From positions 241,749 through 305,748 of the forward strand of contig JARKIP010000524.1 in the NCBI GenBank assembly GCA_029990175.1: DNA of 64,000 nt, written 5' to 3'. Positions 51,133-63,927 of the stretch are shown piece by piece; within the stretch, counting starts at the first letter, position 1, and the number at the start of each line of letters is the position of its first letter. The translations under genes and the position numbers were made by a program. Below the pieces are notes generated by a model that saw only the letters and a list, made by a program, of their open reading frames with translations, was not told where the DNA came from and did no database searches. The DNA is from Petunia secreta (Eukaryota; Streptophyta; Magnoliopsida; Solanales; Solanaceae).

Positions 51133-54100
51133 TTAACTTCGCAAGACAGCTTTTTGAATGACTTCATCATAAACTACATTATATGTAGAGTGATCATCAT
51201 GGCTAGCTGGTATGGGTGGTCGGATTAGCATTTTTACACAGTTTGAACTCTTTGCTCTTGATAAAGCAACATAAAGTTGACCATGTGAAAAAACAGGTTC
51301 TCGCAAATAAATTCCAACAAAATCCAAGGTTTGACCTTGTGCCTTATTTATAGTCATAGCAAAACACAGTCGTACAGGAAATTGTGTCCTTTTAAATGGA
51401 ACAGGCAACTTTTCATCTTGAGATGATAGTAATGGTATTCTTGGTATAAAAACGTGCGTATTTTTAAAATCACCCGACGATATTTTAGCACTTATAACAT
51501 GTGTTTTGAAGTCACAACAAGTCAATCGTGTACCATTACATAAGCCTTCACATGGATTTAAATTTCGTAATAATATTATCGGACAATTCTCTTTCAAAGA
51601 TAACTTATACGGTGGCAGACCAGTAGGATTAAGAGTATGTAATAGGTCTTCAAATTGAGCTTGATCATTAGGTTCAGTGGTTTCATCAATCCCAACAAAT
51701 GTTTTTATTGTTCCTGGAATTTGAGTGATAAGCATATCGTTAATTTCGTTAACAAAATCATTTTTTGTTGTTAGAATGACACGCGAATTTATGGTTGATG
51801 AGCTTGAAAAAAATGTATTCAAATTTGGATAAGTCATTCTGAACAGTTCATCTAAAGATTCCTTTTCGGTCGTAAAAGGAACAATTAAAGAACTTGGAAT
51901 TTCAATCTTGTCAGCAGAGTTGATTTTTTCTTGTCCATTCCCAATTCTCATTAGATAATCACAGAATGAAGGATCTTCTTTTGCTCTCATATTTTCAGAT
52001 AAGGGCAATCTTTCAAGTTGCTCCCAAATATCAGAACATAATAAACTTTCGTTAATGAAATCTTCTTTTTGTCCATTCCTAACAACAGGAAGCGTTTGTC
52101 TAAAATCACCTCCAAAAACTACAACTTTTCCACCAAAAAGTTTATTTGTATCCATAATATCTTTTAGAAGCAAATTAAAAGCTTCAATCATTCTTTTTTT
52201 TGCCATTGATACTTCATCCCATACAATTAATTTTGCATCTCGAATTAAACATGCAAGTGCACTTTGTTTGCTAATATTACAACTTAAATTATCATCAACA
52301 TTTATTGGGATTTTAAATCGTGAATTCGCCGTTCTTCCACCAGGAAGAATAGAAGCAGCTACACCAGAAGTAGCTGTTGCCAATGCAACATATCCTTTAG
52401 ACCGTATAGTTGCCAGTAAAGCACGATATAAGAATGTTTTTCCTGGACCATCGATAAAAAATGCTCCTGCTTTATTTGAAAATATTCTTTCAATAATTAC
52501 ATGATATGCTTTAAGTTGATCTCTATTTAGCCTCTTGTATAATAACATGTCTTCTTCACTAACACTGATTGTTCTCTCAAAATGAACTTCCTTTGCTTCC
52601 TTTGCAACTGTTGAAGGTCTTACTGTTTCTTGAATAAGCTTATATTCATTTATGTCGGTGCCCATAGAATGCAATATGTCATTAATATGACTCAAAACTT
52701 TATAGCAGAGCTCTTTTGTTCCAATATTTGGTAGTAGCTTATAGTCTTCGGACATGGGTTCTTCAAATCGTTCCCATAGTTCTCTAGGGTTGACAGGATT
52801 GCAATATACTAATAATGTAGCAAACAAGCGTCTTAAACTGTGCGGCATTTGATAACTTGCTGCTTCCGACATACATTCAATCAAACTGCTGTCACATTGT
52901 AACAGTCCTCGTTTTTCAACAGATTCTCTAAAGGTACTGTATATTTCTCCATTGACAGTTCGCAAATCTTTGTATGACTTTGGTCCTCTAACATTCATTA
53001 ATAGCAATCTAAGATAGTATCGCTCTCCTTCTGTTGGATGACATGTCACAACACGACCAATAGTATACCCTCTCTTGCGACGTGTCCACATTCTATCTTT
53101 GGAAGACCAGACAAAATATTCAGGAAATTCCTTATATAATAAATTAAGTTTTGCAGCATGTTCATTTGTTTTATTCATGTTGAAAAATTCTGTAAGCATA
53201 GTTCGTTTAATCATTGGATTATTTACAATAGAAGGTATGTCTGCACTGCTTTTAAATGACACAAACTGTTGTCCTTTCAGATGAATCTGAAGGGAACATA
53301 CACTTGGTGACATTTCACTAATAGAAAAACCAAACAAGCGCCACACAGCTTCTGGGGGCGAAACCCATCTAGCAGACTGATATTCTTTTATTTCATCTAT
53401 TCCTGCATTTGACTCATTAATATTTACAGAAAATGAAATCTTATCATGTCCTTTACAAATGTATTTGTAAAGATATTTAACGACCTTAATGTCTGAGCAC
53501 ACTTCAACATTTATATGACAACCAAATTTGCCAAGTAAAAAAGGATTATATGGAACAACCCATGAGTTGTCCAAGTAATGTCCTCTTATTTTAAATGTCA
53601 TACCAGTATTTCGTCTTTTGTAAATTGGGTAAGAATCATCTCCTTTGGAGGTTTGATTAGAAAACCTCTTTGGATATTTAAACTTGCAACGACCTTTTTT
53701 TTTCATACAACAGTTTGTAGGATTAAGATCACCACAAGGACCATGCATCATATGTTCAAGAACAAGCGAATGCAAATACGGTTCTGCATCTTCATCAGGT
53801 ATTTCTGCACTAATAAAATTATCATAGGCTTCTGGTGTTAGCAACTTGTATTCACTGGCTAGTATCAGAAGGAAATGAGCATGTGGTAAACCTCGCTTTT
53901 GAAATTCCACGGTATACATAAAATCTGCAACTTTTCCAAAGATATTTCGTTTTAGGATATCTGTTTTTAGTTCTTCTATTTTTGCTCTGAACACTCGGCT
54001 AATGAGATCAGGTCTATTTTGTGCTTCATCCACCGATGCTAAATGTTCCTTAATCTCTGGCCAAGACGGATTACACGTCATGGTTATGAACAGATCAGGT

Positions 54101-55848
54101 TTGCCAAAGCGCTGGACTAATGCAATAGCATCCAAATACCGTTGACGCATATCTCTAGGCCCACCAATAAAAGAATTTGGAAGAAAATTCCCCTTCCCAA
54201 TGTTTGAAGCATCTCTCTCACCCAATCTCAAAATATCAAGTAATCCTTGTAACACATCTACTCTGAATAAATCCTGATTAAACAAAACAAAATCCAACCT
54301 TTGTGTTTCAAGTTTTATATATTCATCAACTGTATATTGTTGGAATATTCTTCGTGTATGTAAGATTTCATCTTCCTCATCATCTCGCATTTGTAATTTG
54401 TAACAGTAATATTCACGAACAGATACATTATCTCTTTTTCGCTTCCCTTTTTTAAGAATTTCAGCCTCCATTTCAAGATATCCATCAATAGAGCAAAGAT
54501 TTCTTATGTTTGGTATCTCATCATTTTCACAAGATCTAAGATATAAAGAAATGTCCTCTTTCGTACGAATTTTTTTAATACCACAATGCCATCCACTTTG
54601 ACCATAAGGAAATAACAAAGGATATTGTAAAGGGTCATAACATCCATAGTAATAATTTACTCTTTGTATACTATTGCCGTGAGTATAGATTTGAATGTGA
54701 GGTGCACGGGTAGTACTACCATCATTTTCTTCAACCCATATTGCAGCAATCTCAGATGAGGTAGGCAAGTTATATACTCGTTGATCCAAACCCGTGTCAC
54801 ATCTTAGAGCGATATGAAAGTCTTCAAGGTTTGGAATATCTATTAGAGATCGAAGAAAGATAGAGTATGGATTATTCGATAGTATGCCCATCAATTCCCT
54901 CACTATTGATTCGTGGACTTTGTTGGAACAAGCCATCCTATATGCTAGTTCGTTACAAGTATCATAAAAGTACAGTTGTAGGTTTTTGGGCTTTCCATCT
55001 CGTGGATACAAATCATTTATAAAATGATACATTTGCCCTTGAACTCTAAAGGTATATATACCACAATTTCTTTTAGCTAGATCTTTATCGTACTTTGCAC
55101 CAAGCGATGTAAATGCAAATAGGTTATTATATGTTCTTATGTATGTTCGAAAGTGGTTGGATTCTTCAGTATTTCCAAAATATAAATTTCGTAATTTCAC
55201 TGGCATCTTATGTGAAGTTAACTTGACTGTACCGTTACCACAACAAAACCCTGGTGGTTCATATTCAAATCTTTTTGCAGAACAAAATTTACAGTTCGGG
55301 ACTTTCTTAAATAAAACATAATGTGATCGTTGTGGATGAACATTTGGAGGAAACTCGCTAGTTCTCCTTTCACCTGTATATTTGAAATGACATCAAATAC
55401 AATGGCGAACCGCAAACAAAGGGATGTTTGGGTGGGTGGGGAGGAGAACCAAACAAACCTCTAGGCAAAGTTATCTTGGATATTAAATTATGTTGCCTAT
55501 TGGATGCATCTGATGTTGAACCTAAAACCAAATAGGCATTAATTAAATAAGATATGATAATAATAGTCATTGTATCGAGTAATACAAGACTGCATACCCA
55601 CCTTTTTCGTAGCTATAGAACGGATGTGAAGAGTTTGTGGAACATATAGATACGGGTACCATCCCATTTGGGTGATCAGGAGTCTCATTTTCAAGTAGTC
55701 TACGTCTTTTTGATTCTTGGTATTTAAATTTACGCTGTAATGATAAAGCTTGCTTTTCCTCTTCAGTCATGCTTTTGTATTTTTCACGTCGCTTGATATT
55801 CCTATTTGTTGTTGAAAGAGAGCATTTATTTTGATTTTCTCGATCCAT
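51133..55848 (-). CDS. Helitron RepHel: HUH Rep endonuclease-PIF1 helicase (three exons, 1516 aa)
   Basis: Exons: 55848-55602, 55521-55459 and 55373-51133, joined in phase 1 at GT-AG borders. Residues 1-160 hold a basic start (NRNIKRREKYKSMTEEEK) and a zinc-finger-like CKFC...EPPGFCCGNG. The Rep domain has MTCNPSWPE, the HUH motif GLPHAHF (near residue 598) and the two-tyrosine site KYLYKYICKGHD (near 735), which nick DNA and join ends during rolling-circle transposition. The PIF1/RecD-like helicase follows from about residue 1040, with Walker B IVWDEVSM (near 1150) and motif VI MTINKAQGQTLDF...LYVALSRA. The Walker A loop reads DGPGKTF instead of the family DGPGGTGKTF, a three-residue loss. 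Otherwise the long frame is intact. The longest single-exon frame, starting at 55206, omits the zinc finger. Confidence 0.9.
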
Positions 55849-56825
55849 TAAAATTAAATTTTACTGCTCTGCCAGATGTCGTTCAAAAATATCCTTAAAC
55901 CTTCAGCTGTATGATGGATTTCATTTTAGCAGACATAAGAGCATACAAGTAGAAATGTGAGCGGATAGCACGAACACAACATCATAACATAAGAATAAAT
56001 GGACGGTACAACAACTATTAACGACCCACAAGAATGAAAGTCCAGAGGATGTATCGAGTTAAAATACTTACATGTCCAACACTAAGCGCTTGTCTGTAAT
56101 GTCCTTTCCGATTTATCAGCAACAGCAAGAGAAGTTTGTAGTCCTAGAAAGCCAAAATAAAGTACCATCATGTTCAGTAATCAATATCCAATCATTTATA
56201 TAATGGAATTTGACATAAATTGTGGAACTATACACTAAATGTGAGAAATAAAAAAACAGAACCTAAAATAAGCAGTACATTTTTTTGAATTAATACTATT
56301 AACTTATTCTTTATTAAGCTGAAGACAGTAGCGTAATGTTGGGATAATGATAAAATGTCCATCTGTTGTAGCATGATATAAGATTCATCTTCTTCTAGCT
56401 TGAGCAAGAATCTTCTTGTCCAACTATAAATATGAAATCTTCACGACCTAAAAACTCTCATCGACACGTAATTCTTTTTACAAAGCAAAAATTTATCAAT
56501 GGCAAAGAGTAATAGCTCGCTGTAATTTCTTCCTGAAAATTGGTTAACACTGCAGAGTGCAGACTGTAGAAGCTATCCCTGCTATACGTGTTTTTTGGCC
56601 TGTCTTCTCCTCAGAGTTCTACCTGCTTAGATTTTGGAACGTACTAATTCAACCAATCTATCATAATTATACATTTCATTTTCTTACTTTCATAGTTGAA
56701 GATTATATTCTCTTAGATTATCAGTGCTGGATTATTTGATTACGCGATGCATTGTATGTGAAGAATGTCACATCTGTGCAGCTAATTTTTATTAGTTAAG
56801 CAAGCATGTACTGCTTAAGTCTTTC
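55849..56825. other. Helitron leader upstream of RepHel
   Basis: Non-coding sequence between the RepHel start and the duplicated 5' segment, likely promoter and leader. No gene recognised. Confidence 0.4.
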
Positions 56826-58386
56826 AGACAACAAAGGCGATACATAAGTCAGCTGCCTCCCAACTACATTTACAACCCAACATAAATTACATGATCTTGG
56901 GACACTTCTAATCCAAAATCTTTTCCTGAAGTCTCACGTTTTCCCCTGCTAAAAACTCTTAAATCCTAAATCTTTGTAATTTCACGTAAAGCAAATCAAC
57001 AGTCATTACTTCTCCGAAAAAGTATTGGCAAAGTTCAAAAAAACCAAATAACCAAAAAAGATCGAAAAAAAGAATCCTGCAACTAAAATAGCGAAATTGA
57101 ATCATTCATTCAGTTATGAGCAAAGATTCCAACATACCCAAAAATTCAGAACAAAAAAAAAAAAAAAAAGGAAGAAGGTGACAGAGATCAACTTGCCTCA
57201 ATTTCAGATGAGAGATTTGGAAGTATGAAAGTAAAGAGAGTGAGGAAGGCGAAGTTGCCTTGGTACTTTAAAAGATTTATCACCGACCTTGCCATGACAG
57301 CAAAGCAATTTCCGTACAGAAGGACAGGGAAAGCAAAATTAGAGATAAAGATGCAGGGGTGAAGTACATACGTGTTGTACTTTAAAATGGGATATCTTTT
57401 GACTTTTGGTTTCCCTGCTCCCTTTGATAACTATCAAAACACACGTGTAGGGGTTTTCAAATTATGCAAAAAAATAAAGTAAATAATAATTTTAAATAAT
57501 TAAATAAATTAAAGTAATTGCTCTTAAAATAAGGACAATTTTGGAAATTCACATAGTACACCCCCGCCTAGTAATGTGAGGACGACAAAACCCACAATCA
57601 TGCCCAGACAACAAAGGCGATACATAAGTCAGCTGCCTCCCAACTACATTTACAACCCAACATAAATTACATGATCTTGGGACACTTCTAATCCAAAATC
57701 TTTTCCTGAAGTCTCACGTTTTCCCCTGCTAAAAACTCTTAAATCCTAAATCTTTGTAATTTCACGTAAAGCAAATCAACAGTCATTACTTCTCCGAAAA
57801 AGTATTGGCAAAGTTCAAAAAAACCAAATAACCAAAAAAGATCGAAAAAAAGAATCCTGCAACTAAAATAGCGAAATTGAATCATTCATTCAGTTATGAG
57901 CAAAGATTCCAACATACCCAAAAATTCAGAACAAAAAAAAAAAAAAAAAAGGAAGAAGGTGACAGAGATCAACTTGCCTCAATTTCAGATGAGAGATTTG
58001 GAAGTATGAAAGTAAAGAGAGTGAGGAAGGCGAAGTTGCCTTGGTACTTTAAAAGATTTATCACCGACCTTGCCATGACAGCAAAGCAATTTCCGTACAG
58101 AAAGACAGGGAAAGCAAAATTAGAGATAAAGATGCAGGGGTGAAGTACATACGTGTTGTACTTTAAAATGGGATATCTTTTGACTTTTGGTTTCCCTGCT
58201 CCCTTTGATAACTATCAAAACACACGTGTAGGGGTTTTCAAATTATGCAAAAAAATAAAGTAAATAATAATTTTAAATAATTAAATAAATTAAAGTAATT
58301 GCTCTTAAAATAAGGACAATTTTGGAAATTCACATAGTACACCCCCGCCTAGTAATGTGAGGACGACAAAACCCACAATCATGCCC
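56826..58386. repeat. 780 bp near-identical tandem duplication at the Helitron 5' end
   Basis: Unit 1 is 56826-57605, unit 2 is 57606-58386. I see only two differences: one extra A in a poly-A run and G versus A in CAGAA(G/A)GACAGG. Unit 2 adjoins the terminal (AT)n of the Helitron. Each unit contains a 45-codon plus-strand frame starting MKVKRVRKAKLPWYFKRF. Confidence 0.95.
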
Positions 58387-58399
58387 TTTATATATATTA

Positions 58400-58400
58400 G

Positions 58401-58471
<71 letters not shown>
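58400..58471. repeat. (AT)n microsatellite inside the Helitron 5' terminus
   Basis: About 70 bases of AT repeats immediately next to the terminal TC. Most likely an expansion of the TATATTA-type Helitron end. Confidence 0.9.
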
Positions 58472-58473
<2 letters not shown>

Positions 58474-59290
58474 TTTTTACACTCTACACCCATAAAATTT
58501 AAAGTATTTATAAGTCATACCCATTAAAAATTACACTACCCATAAAACTAAAAGCATTTAACCAACCTACCTATTTATTATTGTATACATTTGTTATGCC
58601 TTATAGGTGTATACCTTTAAGGTATACTGCATAAATTATAGTATAAAAGTCTGGAGGGCCATTTATTACTGTATACCTTTGTTATACCTTATATGTGTAT
58701 ACTTTTATGGTATACCGTACAAGCTATGGTATACAAGTCTGGATGGGTAGAGTGGGTAAATAATTTAGTGGGTAGGTCGGGTAATATTTGAAAGTAGTGG
58801 GTAGTAGCTGCAATTATTTTAAGTTTTGTGAGTATTTTTATAAGTGTCCCATATATATACACACACACATACATACAATATTTATTCACATAAAATTTTA
58901 ACATATTGTTTATGTAATATTTATTCAATTAATATTTTTAACATACTATGTATTCAATATTTATTCACTATTTTAACACAATATATCACTCTTTGTATGT
59001 ATTATGTATTCAATATTTATTTATTTTAATATTTATTCGTATTTTAGGTGATATGTATTCCATTTGTGCAAAATTTTATATATGGCAACTAAAAGGTTAA
59101 AAAAAAAAACAGAAGTGTAAAAGATAAATTACACTTTGTTATTATCTAAAGTAACGTCTATATCTTTAAAGGATGTTTGATAGTTATTTAGTGGATTGAT
59201 AGATATTTTCTATTTTAAGATAATAATATTAACTAATTATTGATACTGATATTTTTTACTGCCTAATTTTAATCTAATGTCGTGGGTACA
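58474..59290. other. Intergenic AT-rich sequence
   Basis: Contains two related TTTGTTATGCCTTATAGGTG / TTTGTTATACCTTATATGTG segments (about 58588 and 58678), i.e. a ~95 bp loose duplication. No gene. Confidence 0.4.
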
Positions 59291-59294
59291 AAAA

Positions 59295-60315
59295 GTAGGG
59301 CTAATCACAAATATATACAACCCTAACACCAAAATTACAAAAAATAACAACATTATTCCAAATTCACAAAAAATACCAATATTTCTTTACACATTATATA
59401 CAAAACCAACAAAATTAACAAATTAGGGTTCCTCCTTCTTCCTACTACCCTCCCCCCCCCCACTGCCACCACCCAGGCGACGGCACCGCCTAGTCACCGC
59501 CGGCCGCCGCCGCGGCCACCCACCGGATTTTTTTTTTTTTTTGTATCTAAAATATGAAATACACATATAAACATTGATTTCTATTTGAAAATACACTTGC
59601 AACATACATATAAACAAAAAATACATGTAAATACACAAAAAGAAAATATATTTTACATACACTAGACACACACATACATACAAGGATCTACGGATCTACA
59701 AATTAAACATACAAATTTATGTATGTCACACATACACTTAACATACACAAAAAAACACATACAAAATATACAATAGATGCTCAGATATACATGTTCATAC
59801 AGTAACATACACGTTCATACACTTGTGTGCTGAAAAACATTACATGTATATACACGAACATACATATACATACACATGCATCTGAAATCTGAATATGTAT
59901 ATTCAAAATAAAAATAAAAAGAAGGAGGAGAAGCAGATCTGAATAATATATAAAAAAAAATACATATATATACATAAAATACACACATATACACATACAA
60001 AATGAAACAAAAAAAAAAGGAAAAAGAGGAGAAGATCGAGAAACAGCAGTGCTCTAGTCTCGCGAAGGAATAGTAGCAGCGGCGACGGGCAAGGGAGGGC
60101 GGGGAACGACGGGACGTGGGTGGGTGAGAGGGTAGGTGGGTGGAGGAGAGGAGAAGTTAGGGCTTTGGATTAGAGAGAGAAAGGAAAATGATAAAATGGT
60201 AAGTTTTGTAAAATTCATACAAATATCGTTATGTTGTGTAATTTCTTAATAATGTCGGTATTTTTTGTAATTTCACTGTTTAATGCGTCAATTAGCGTAA
60301 AAATGTCCAAAAAGT
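59295..60315 (-). mobile_element. Non-autonomous MULE-like element, copy B
   Basis: Read on the minus strand it parallels copy A (12722-13870): TTACGCTAATTGACGC at 60299-60285, then ACCGACATTATTAAG, a CCACC/CTCTCC-rich block, a TGTATGTGTATATGTG-rich block and the end GTAATTTTGGTGTTAG...TTAGCCCTA. Minus-strand frames near 59423-59683 resemble those of copy A simply because the DNA is homologous. Confidence 0.6.
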
Positions 60316-60999
60316 AAGTATTATACTAAAGAGAATAACTTGATATGGATTGCTATTTACGTAAATAACCTAAGTTGATTACCCTGATGATTTGAAAAGT
60401 ATGAAGTTGTGCTTAACTTCAAATCGAATTCAAACCTTATGGATTAAGGTTGAGCAAAAAAAAAAAAAAAAAAAAAAGTAAACATGTTAGGGTTAAACTT
60501 AAGACTAAAAGGACTGAATGTAGCGTAAAGAAGGCGGCCTTTGCAAAGGTGCGTCCGTAAGTGGTTGATACTGCAAGACAATGTACAAAATTGACTATAT
60601 GCGCACTTCACCCAATTAGAACAAAGGAAGGGGGCAATTTACAAAACGAAATGTCTACGCTAGTTGTCGCTTTAAACACTAAAATTACAAAATATACCGA
60701 TATTTATTAAAAATTAAATACAAATATTTTTAAATATTATATAAAACATAACACAAAATAAGTAAGTTGTTCTTTTTTACATAATTTTTCCTTTTCCCTA
60801 AACTTTTTACCATTTGCAATCCCTACAACTTGTCCTTCACATTTCTTCACCTTCCAGTCGCATCTTGTCACCTTTCCTGTCGCGGCACTTCAGACCTCTT
60901 CAAATGTAAACCTTTTTCCGTCTTCTTCTCTACAATTACTACAAGTTTTATCTACAATTTAACATATTCTTGTATAAAAAATGTCTAACAAGCAAAGAT

Positions 61000-61245
61000 A
61001 CTCTACAATCACCTCGTGATATTCGATCAAAAGCACGACATAACAGGAAATTCCTAACATTAAATCAAAAAGGAAACTGGTCAGTACAGAAGAAGCTTTG
61101 GGAAGGTTTGGCAGTAAAAACTAGAAAAAGGAAGTCTACGGCATCAATTTTAGATATTAAAGGGAAAAACGTTGCAGATGATGATTTTGTTGACGAAATC
61201 AATGTTGACATTGCGTGCACAAAAAAAGAAAATCGACCGGGATAA
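61000..61245 (+). pseudogene. Exon-like piece of the Ulp1-type element gene
   Basis: An open frame reads SPRDIRSKARHNRKFLTLNQ, then KKLWEGLAVKTRKRKSTASI, basic and acidic patches and a stop. It precedes the DUF1985-like part and could be its N-terminal exon. I do not recognise a domain. Confidence 0.35.
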
Positions 61246-62289
61246 AATTCTCGCCAACAATCAATGTTCCGAACAGGTATTTATACATATTTTGCATGTT
61301 TGTAATTTTGTGCACAAATATATATATATATAAAATATATGTCAGATGTATTTTTAGTGTATGCACTTTTATTTAATTTGTGTTTTTTAAGTTATATTAT
61401 GGTTTGATGAATTTTATGAGGGAAAACTGTATGTAATTTGTATTTATATGTATAGACTTGTATTTTATGTGTATAGGCATGTATTTTATGCGTATAGCAA
61501 TGTTATCACGAATTTATGGGAAAACCTGTATGTATATTATTATTATATGTATAGGCTTGTATTTAATGTGTATACAAATGAATTTACGTGTATAGAGATG
61601 TTTTCACGAAATTTTGGGCACATATTGTATGTACATTATTTTTATGTGTATAGACTTATTTTGTATTTGTATCATCATGTATTTATGTGTAGAGACATGT
61701 TTTCACAAATACTTTGGGGGAGAATTATATGTAAATTATTTTTATGTGTATAGATTTGTATTAATGTATATAGAATTATTTTTATTGTATATACACGTAT
61801 TTATCCATGTTTAGGTTATTTTGAAGTTATGTATAGATTTGTTTTTAAGGTTACATATACTTGAAGATTTTTGTAGTTATATTGTAGTAATGCAATTGAA
61901 AATAATTAGGGTACGCGAGGCGGCAATATGTTTGTAAAACTGTATTTGTATGAGTTATATTTCTGTTGTTACACATTATATCTAGTTATATTACAATAAA
62001 ATTTTAGTGGTGATGTATATCTTTATTTTTCTGTACATGTGCAGCCTTGCACATATTGTGTCTCCACCAACGAACCTTTTGTAACCGGTCATTGGATTGC
62101 CACGACCCAGTTTCACATTATAACTCTATTAAAGCAGAAACTGAGTGCAATCCAGCTGGACATGTTCAAGGAGACTTGTTTTGTGAAATTTTAGAGTATA
62201 CCGCTAGTACACATTCAAAATCAACTTATTCATCATCTTATGTTGCAAGAGTCTCAGTGGACTCAAATATTTTTAAAATTATGATGAAT

Positions 62290-63440
62290 GGAGCACAGTT
62301 GTGTTTTTGATAGTCTTATTGATGATCATGCACCGATCAGGCTTATGTCATCCTACTTCCCAAATCAGCCTAAAGTGCCAAGGGTTGTACTGTTACAATG
62401 CTTGATTGATAAGCGGTGGATCGGTGATGAAGATGCAGTGAAGATTGTCGGGTAGTTCTTTATACACTTTTTTGTGTTGTCGATAGATAATGGGGCTAAG
62501 TCATACACATCAAAGCTCCACTTTGATTTGGTAGAATCTGGTGCATATTGTATTGGATAAAAGCTGACAGCACTTGAAAGATGACACGTGTCAACCACGT
62601 GGCACGGGCAGAAGTTCCACCGGACAGATATCTAACGGACAGACAGTTATCGCGAACAGACCCAAAGCAGTTATGAAACGCCTCATCAGTCAACACGATC
62701 TGAATGAGTAGTTATTAACCGGATCATGTGCAATCATTCAATTAATGGTCATAAAGGCAATCATTACAACCCAGCAGTTACATATCCAACGGATACGTGT
62801 CCAGCGGTTACAAAACCCAAAACCCAACGGACGCTTATCAGACCTATAAATAGTATTTGTTCTAAGCCATTGTAACACAACTTTACTTCCTGTCTACAAT
62901 ATCAATAAGAATACTTCCTCACTATTGCTCAAATATTACTTTTTACTTATATTCATCCAGCACTTCGTTCTCTAATCTTCTAAGTACAACCAGTACCAAG
63001 GAACTCTCACCGGGGATAAGCGATACAGCGCGGTTACTTTTATCTGTCCTTATTTACGCTTTATCTTTGCTAATTCCTGTTTATATCTCGTTCCCGTATT
63101 ATTCACAAATCTATCGCCGCTTTAGTTCGTCATTTAGACTCTTAATCTAATCTATTGATCGGGACCCCGCAAATATAAATTTAATTGTTAATTGGCCTAA
63201 AATCGGATCTAGGTTAAACACATATCTTACGTATCCCTGGGAGAAAACTTCATTTTCTGCATTTCTTGAAACTATTAGCAAAAAGTTACATCCAAAAAGA
63301 ATATTTTATAAGATTGGTGGGCTGCCACTTGCTTTGCAAAAATTGGTTTTGCGAATCATTTTCAAAAGTTGATGGCAATATTGTGATTTGTGTTCGTAAT
63401 AGAATACCTAGGATTTTGAATTGGAAAGTGATTGTATGAC
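62290..63440 (+). pseudogene. DUF1985 (Ulp1-element) coding segment, interrupted by a solo LTR
   Basis: Before the LTR the frame runs FDSLIDDHAPIRLMSSYF...WIGDEDAVKIVG-stop-FFIHFFVLS and ends HFDLVESGAY. After it come TYPWEKTSFSAFLETI and FYKIGGLPLALQ. Past a frame change it reads VDGNIVICVRNRIPRILNWK. This order (VESG..YPW...GG.PLALQ...NRIPRILNW) is the DUF1985 pattern of plant Ulp1-bearing MULEs. There is one TAG (near 62453) and one frameshift (near 63370), so it is not functional. Confidence 0.6.
62549..63220 (+). mobile_element. Solo LTR (672 bp) with 5-bp target duplication
   Basis: Starts TGTATTGGATAAAAGC and ends TCTAGGTTAAACA; CATAT flanks it on both sides (62544-62548 and 63221-63225). 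Internally there is a TATA-box-like CCTATAAATAG (62845-62855) and a downstream AATAAGAATA. No internal retroelement sequence remains, so it formed by recombination between two LTRs. Confidence 0.85.
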
Positions 63441-63927
63441 AACGATCTTTTCGCAAGTTGTGTGATGACATTTTTAGAGGAAAAGGAAGTAAGGCAAATT
63501 CACACCTTCCTTTTTTTTTTTTTTTAATTGTTGTTATGTATACAACATTAGCACATGTATGTATTTTTTTAATCATTCGTTATGTTTAAACTTTTTTTTG
63601 TAGTTAGTTTTGTGCATAATGGGGAGTAAAACTAATGTCAACTTTATAGACATGTTTTTTTGTTTGTAACCTTTTTTTTTTAAAGTATTGTATAGCTGCA
63701 ACTAAAAAACTGGTGGGGGGGGGGGGGCAAAGGGTTGTGGAGGCACAGTGTATGTCTTTTGTATGTCTCTTGTATGCATACAAAATAGAAGTGTATTTAG
63801 TTGTATATAGATGTATTTTATCTATATTACTTTAGTGTATTTCAAATTATATCTTTTGAAGTTACTTTGCTGTCTGTTTTTTTACTTTATACCATTTTAT
63901 TCTTTTATTTTTGTATGTTGAGTTTAA

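Larger units (their letters stand above)
43429..58473 (-). mobile_element. Autonomous-type Helitron, ~15 kb
   Basis: Read on the minus strand it starts A|TCTATATATAT... (TC at 58473-58472) and ends with the hairpin GGCCCG...CGGGCC (43462-43442), AAAACCTAT and CTAG at 43432-43429, followed by T. It inserted between A and T without target duplication. It carries RepHel (51133-55848) and a downstream RPA70-like gene (46122-51009) on the same strand, the gene set of plant autonomous Helitrons. The 5' (AT)n tract and a 780 bp duplication (56826-58386) enlarge the leader. Both genes carry a probably inactivating lesion, so it may now depend on another copy for movement. Confidence 0.8.

Noticed and set aside
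52055..52504. 149-codon plus-strand frame
   Set aside because: Lies wholly inside the RepHel coding exon on the other strand; a shadow frame.
58305..58493. 62-codon Ile/Tyr repeat frame
   Set aside because: Translation of the (AT)n microsatellite.
61448..61814. 101- and 66-codon Tyr/Cys-rich frames
   Set aside because: Come from TGTATAGACTTGTATTT-like low-complexity DNA within the MULE, probably an intron.
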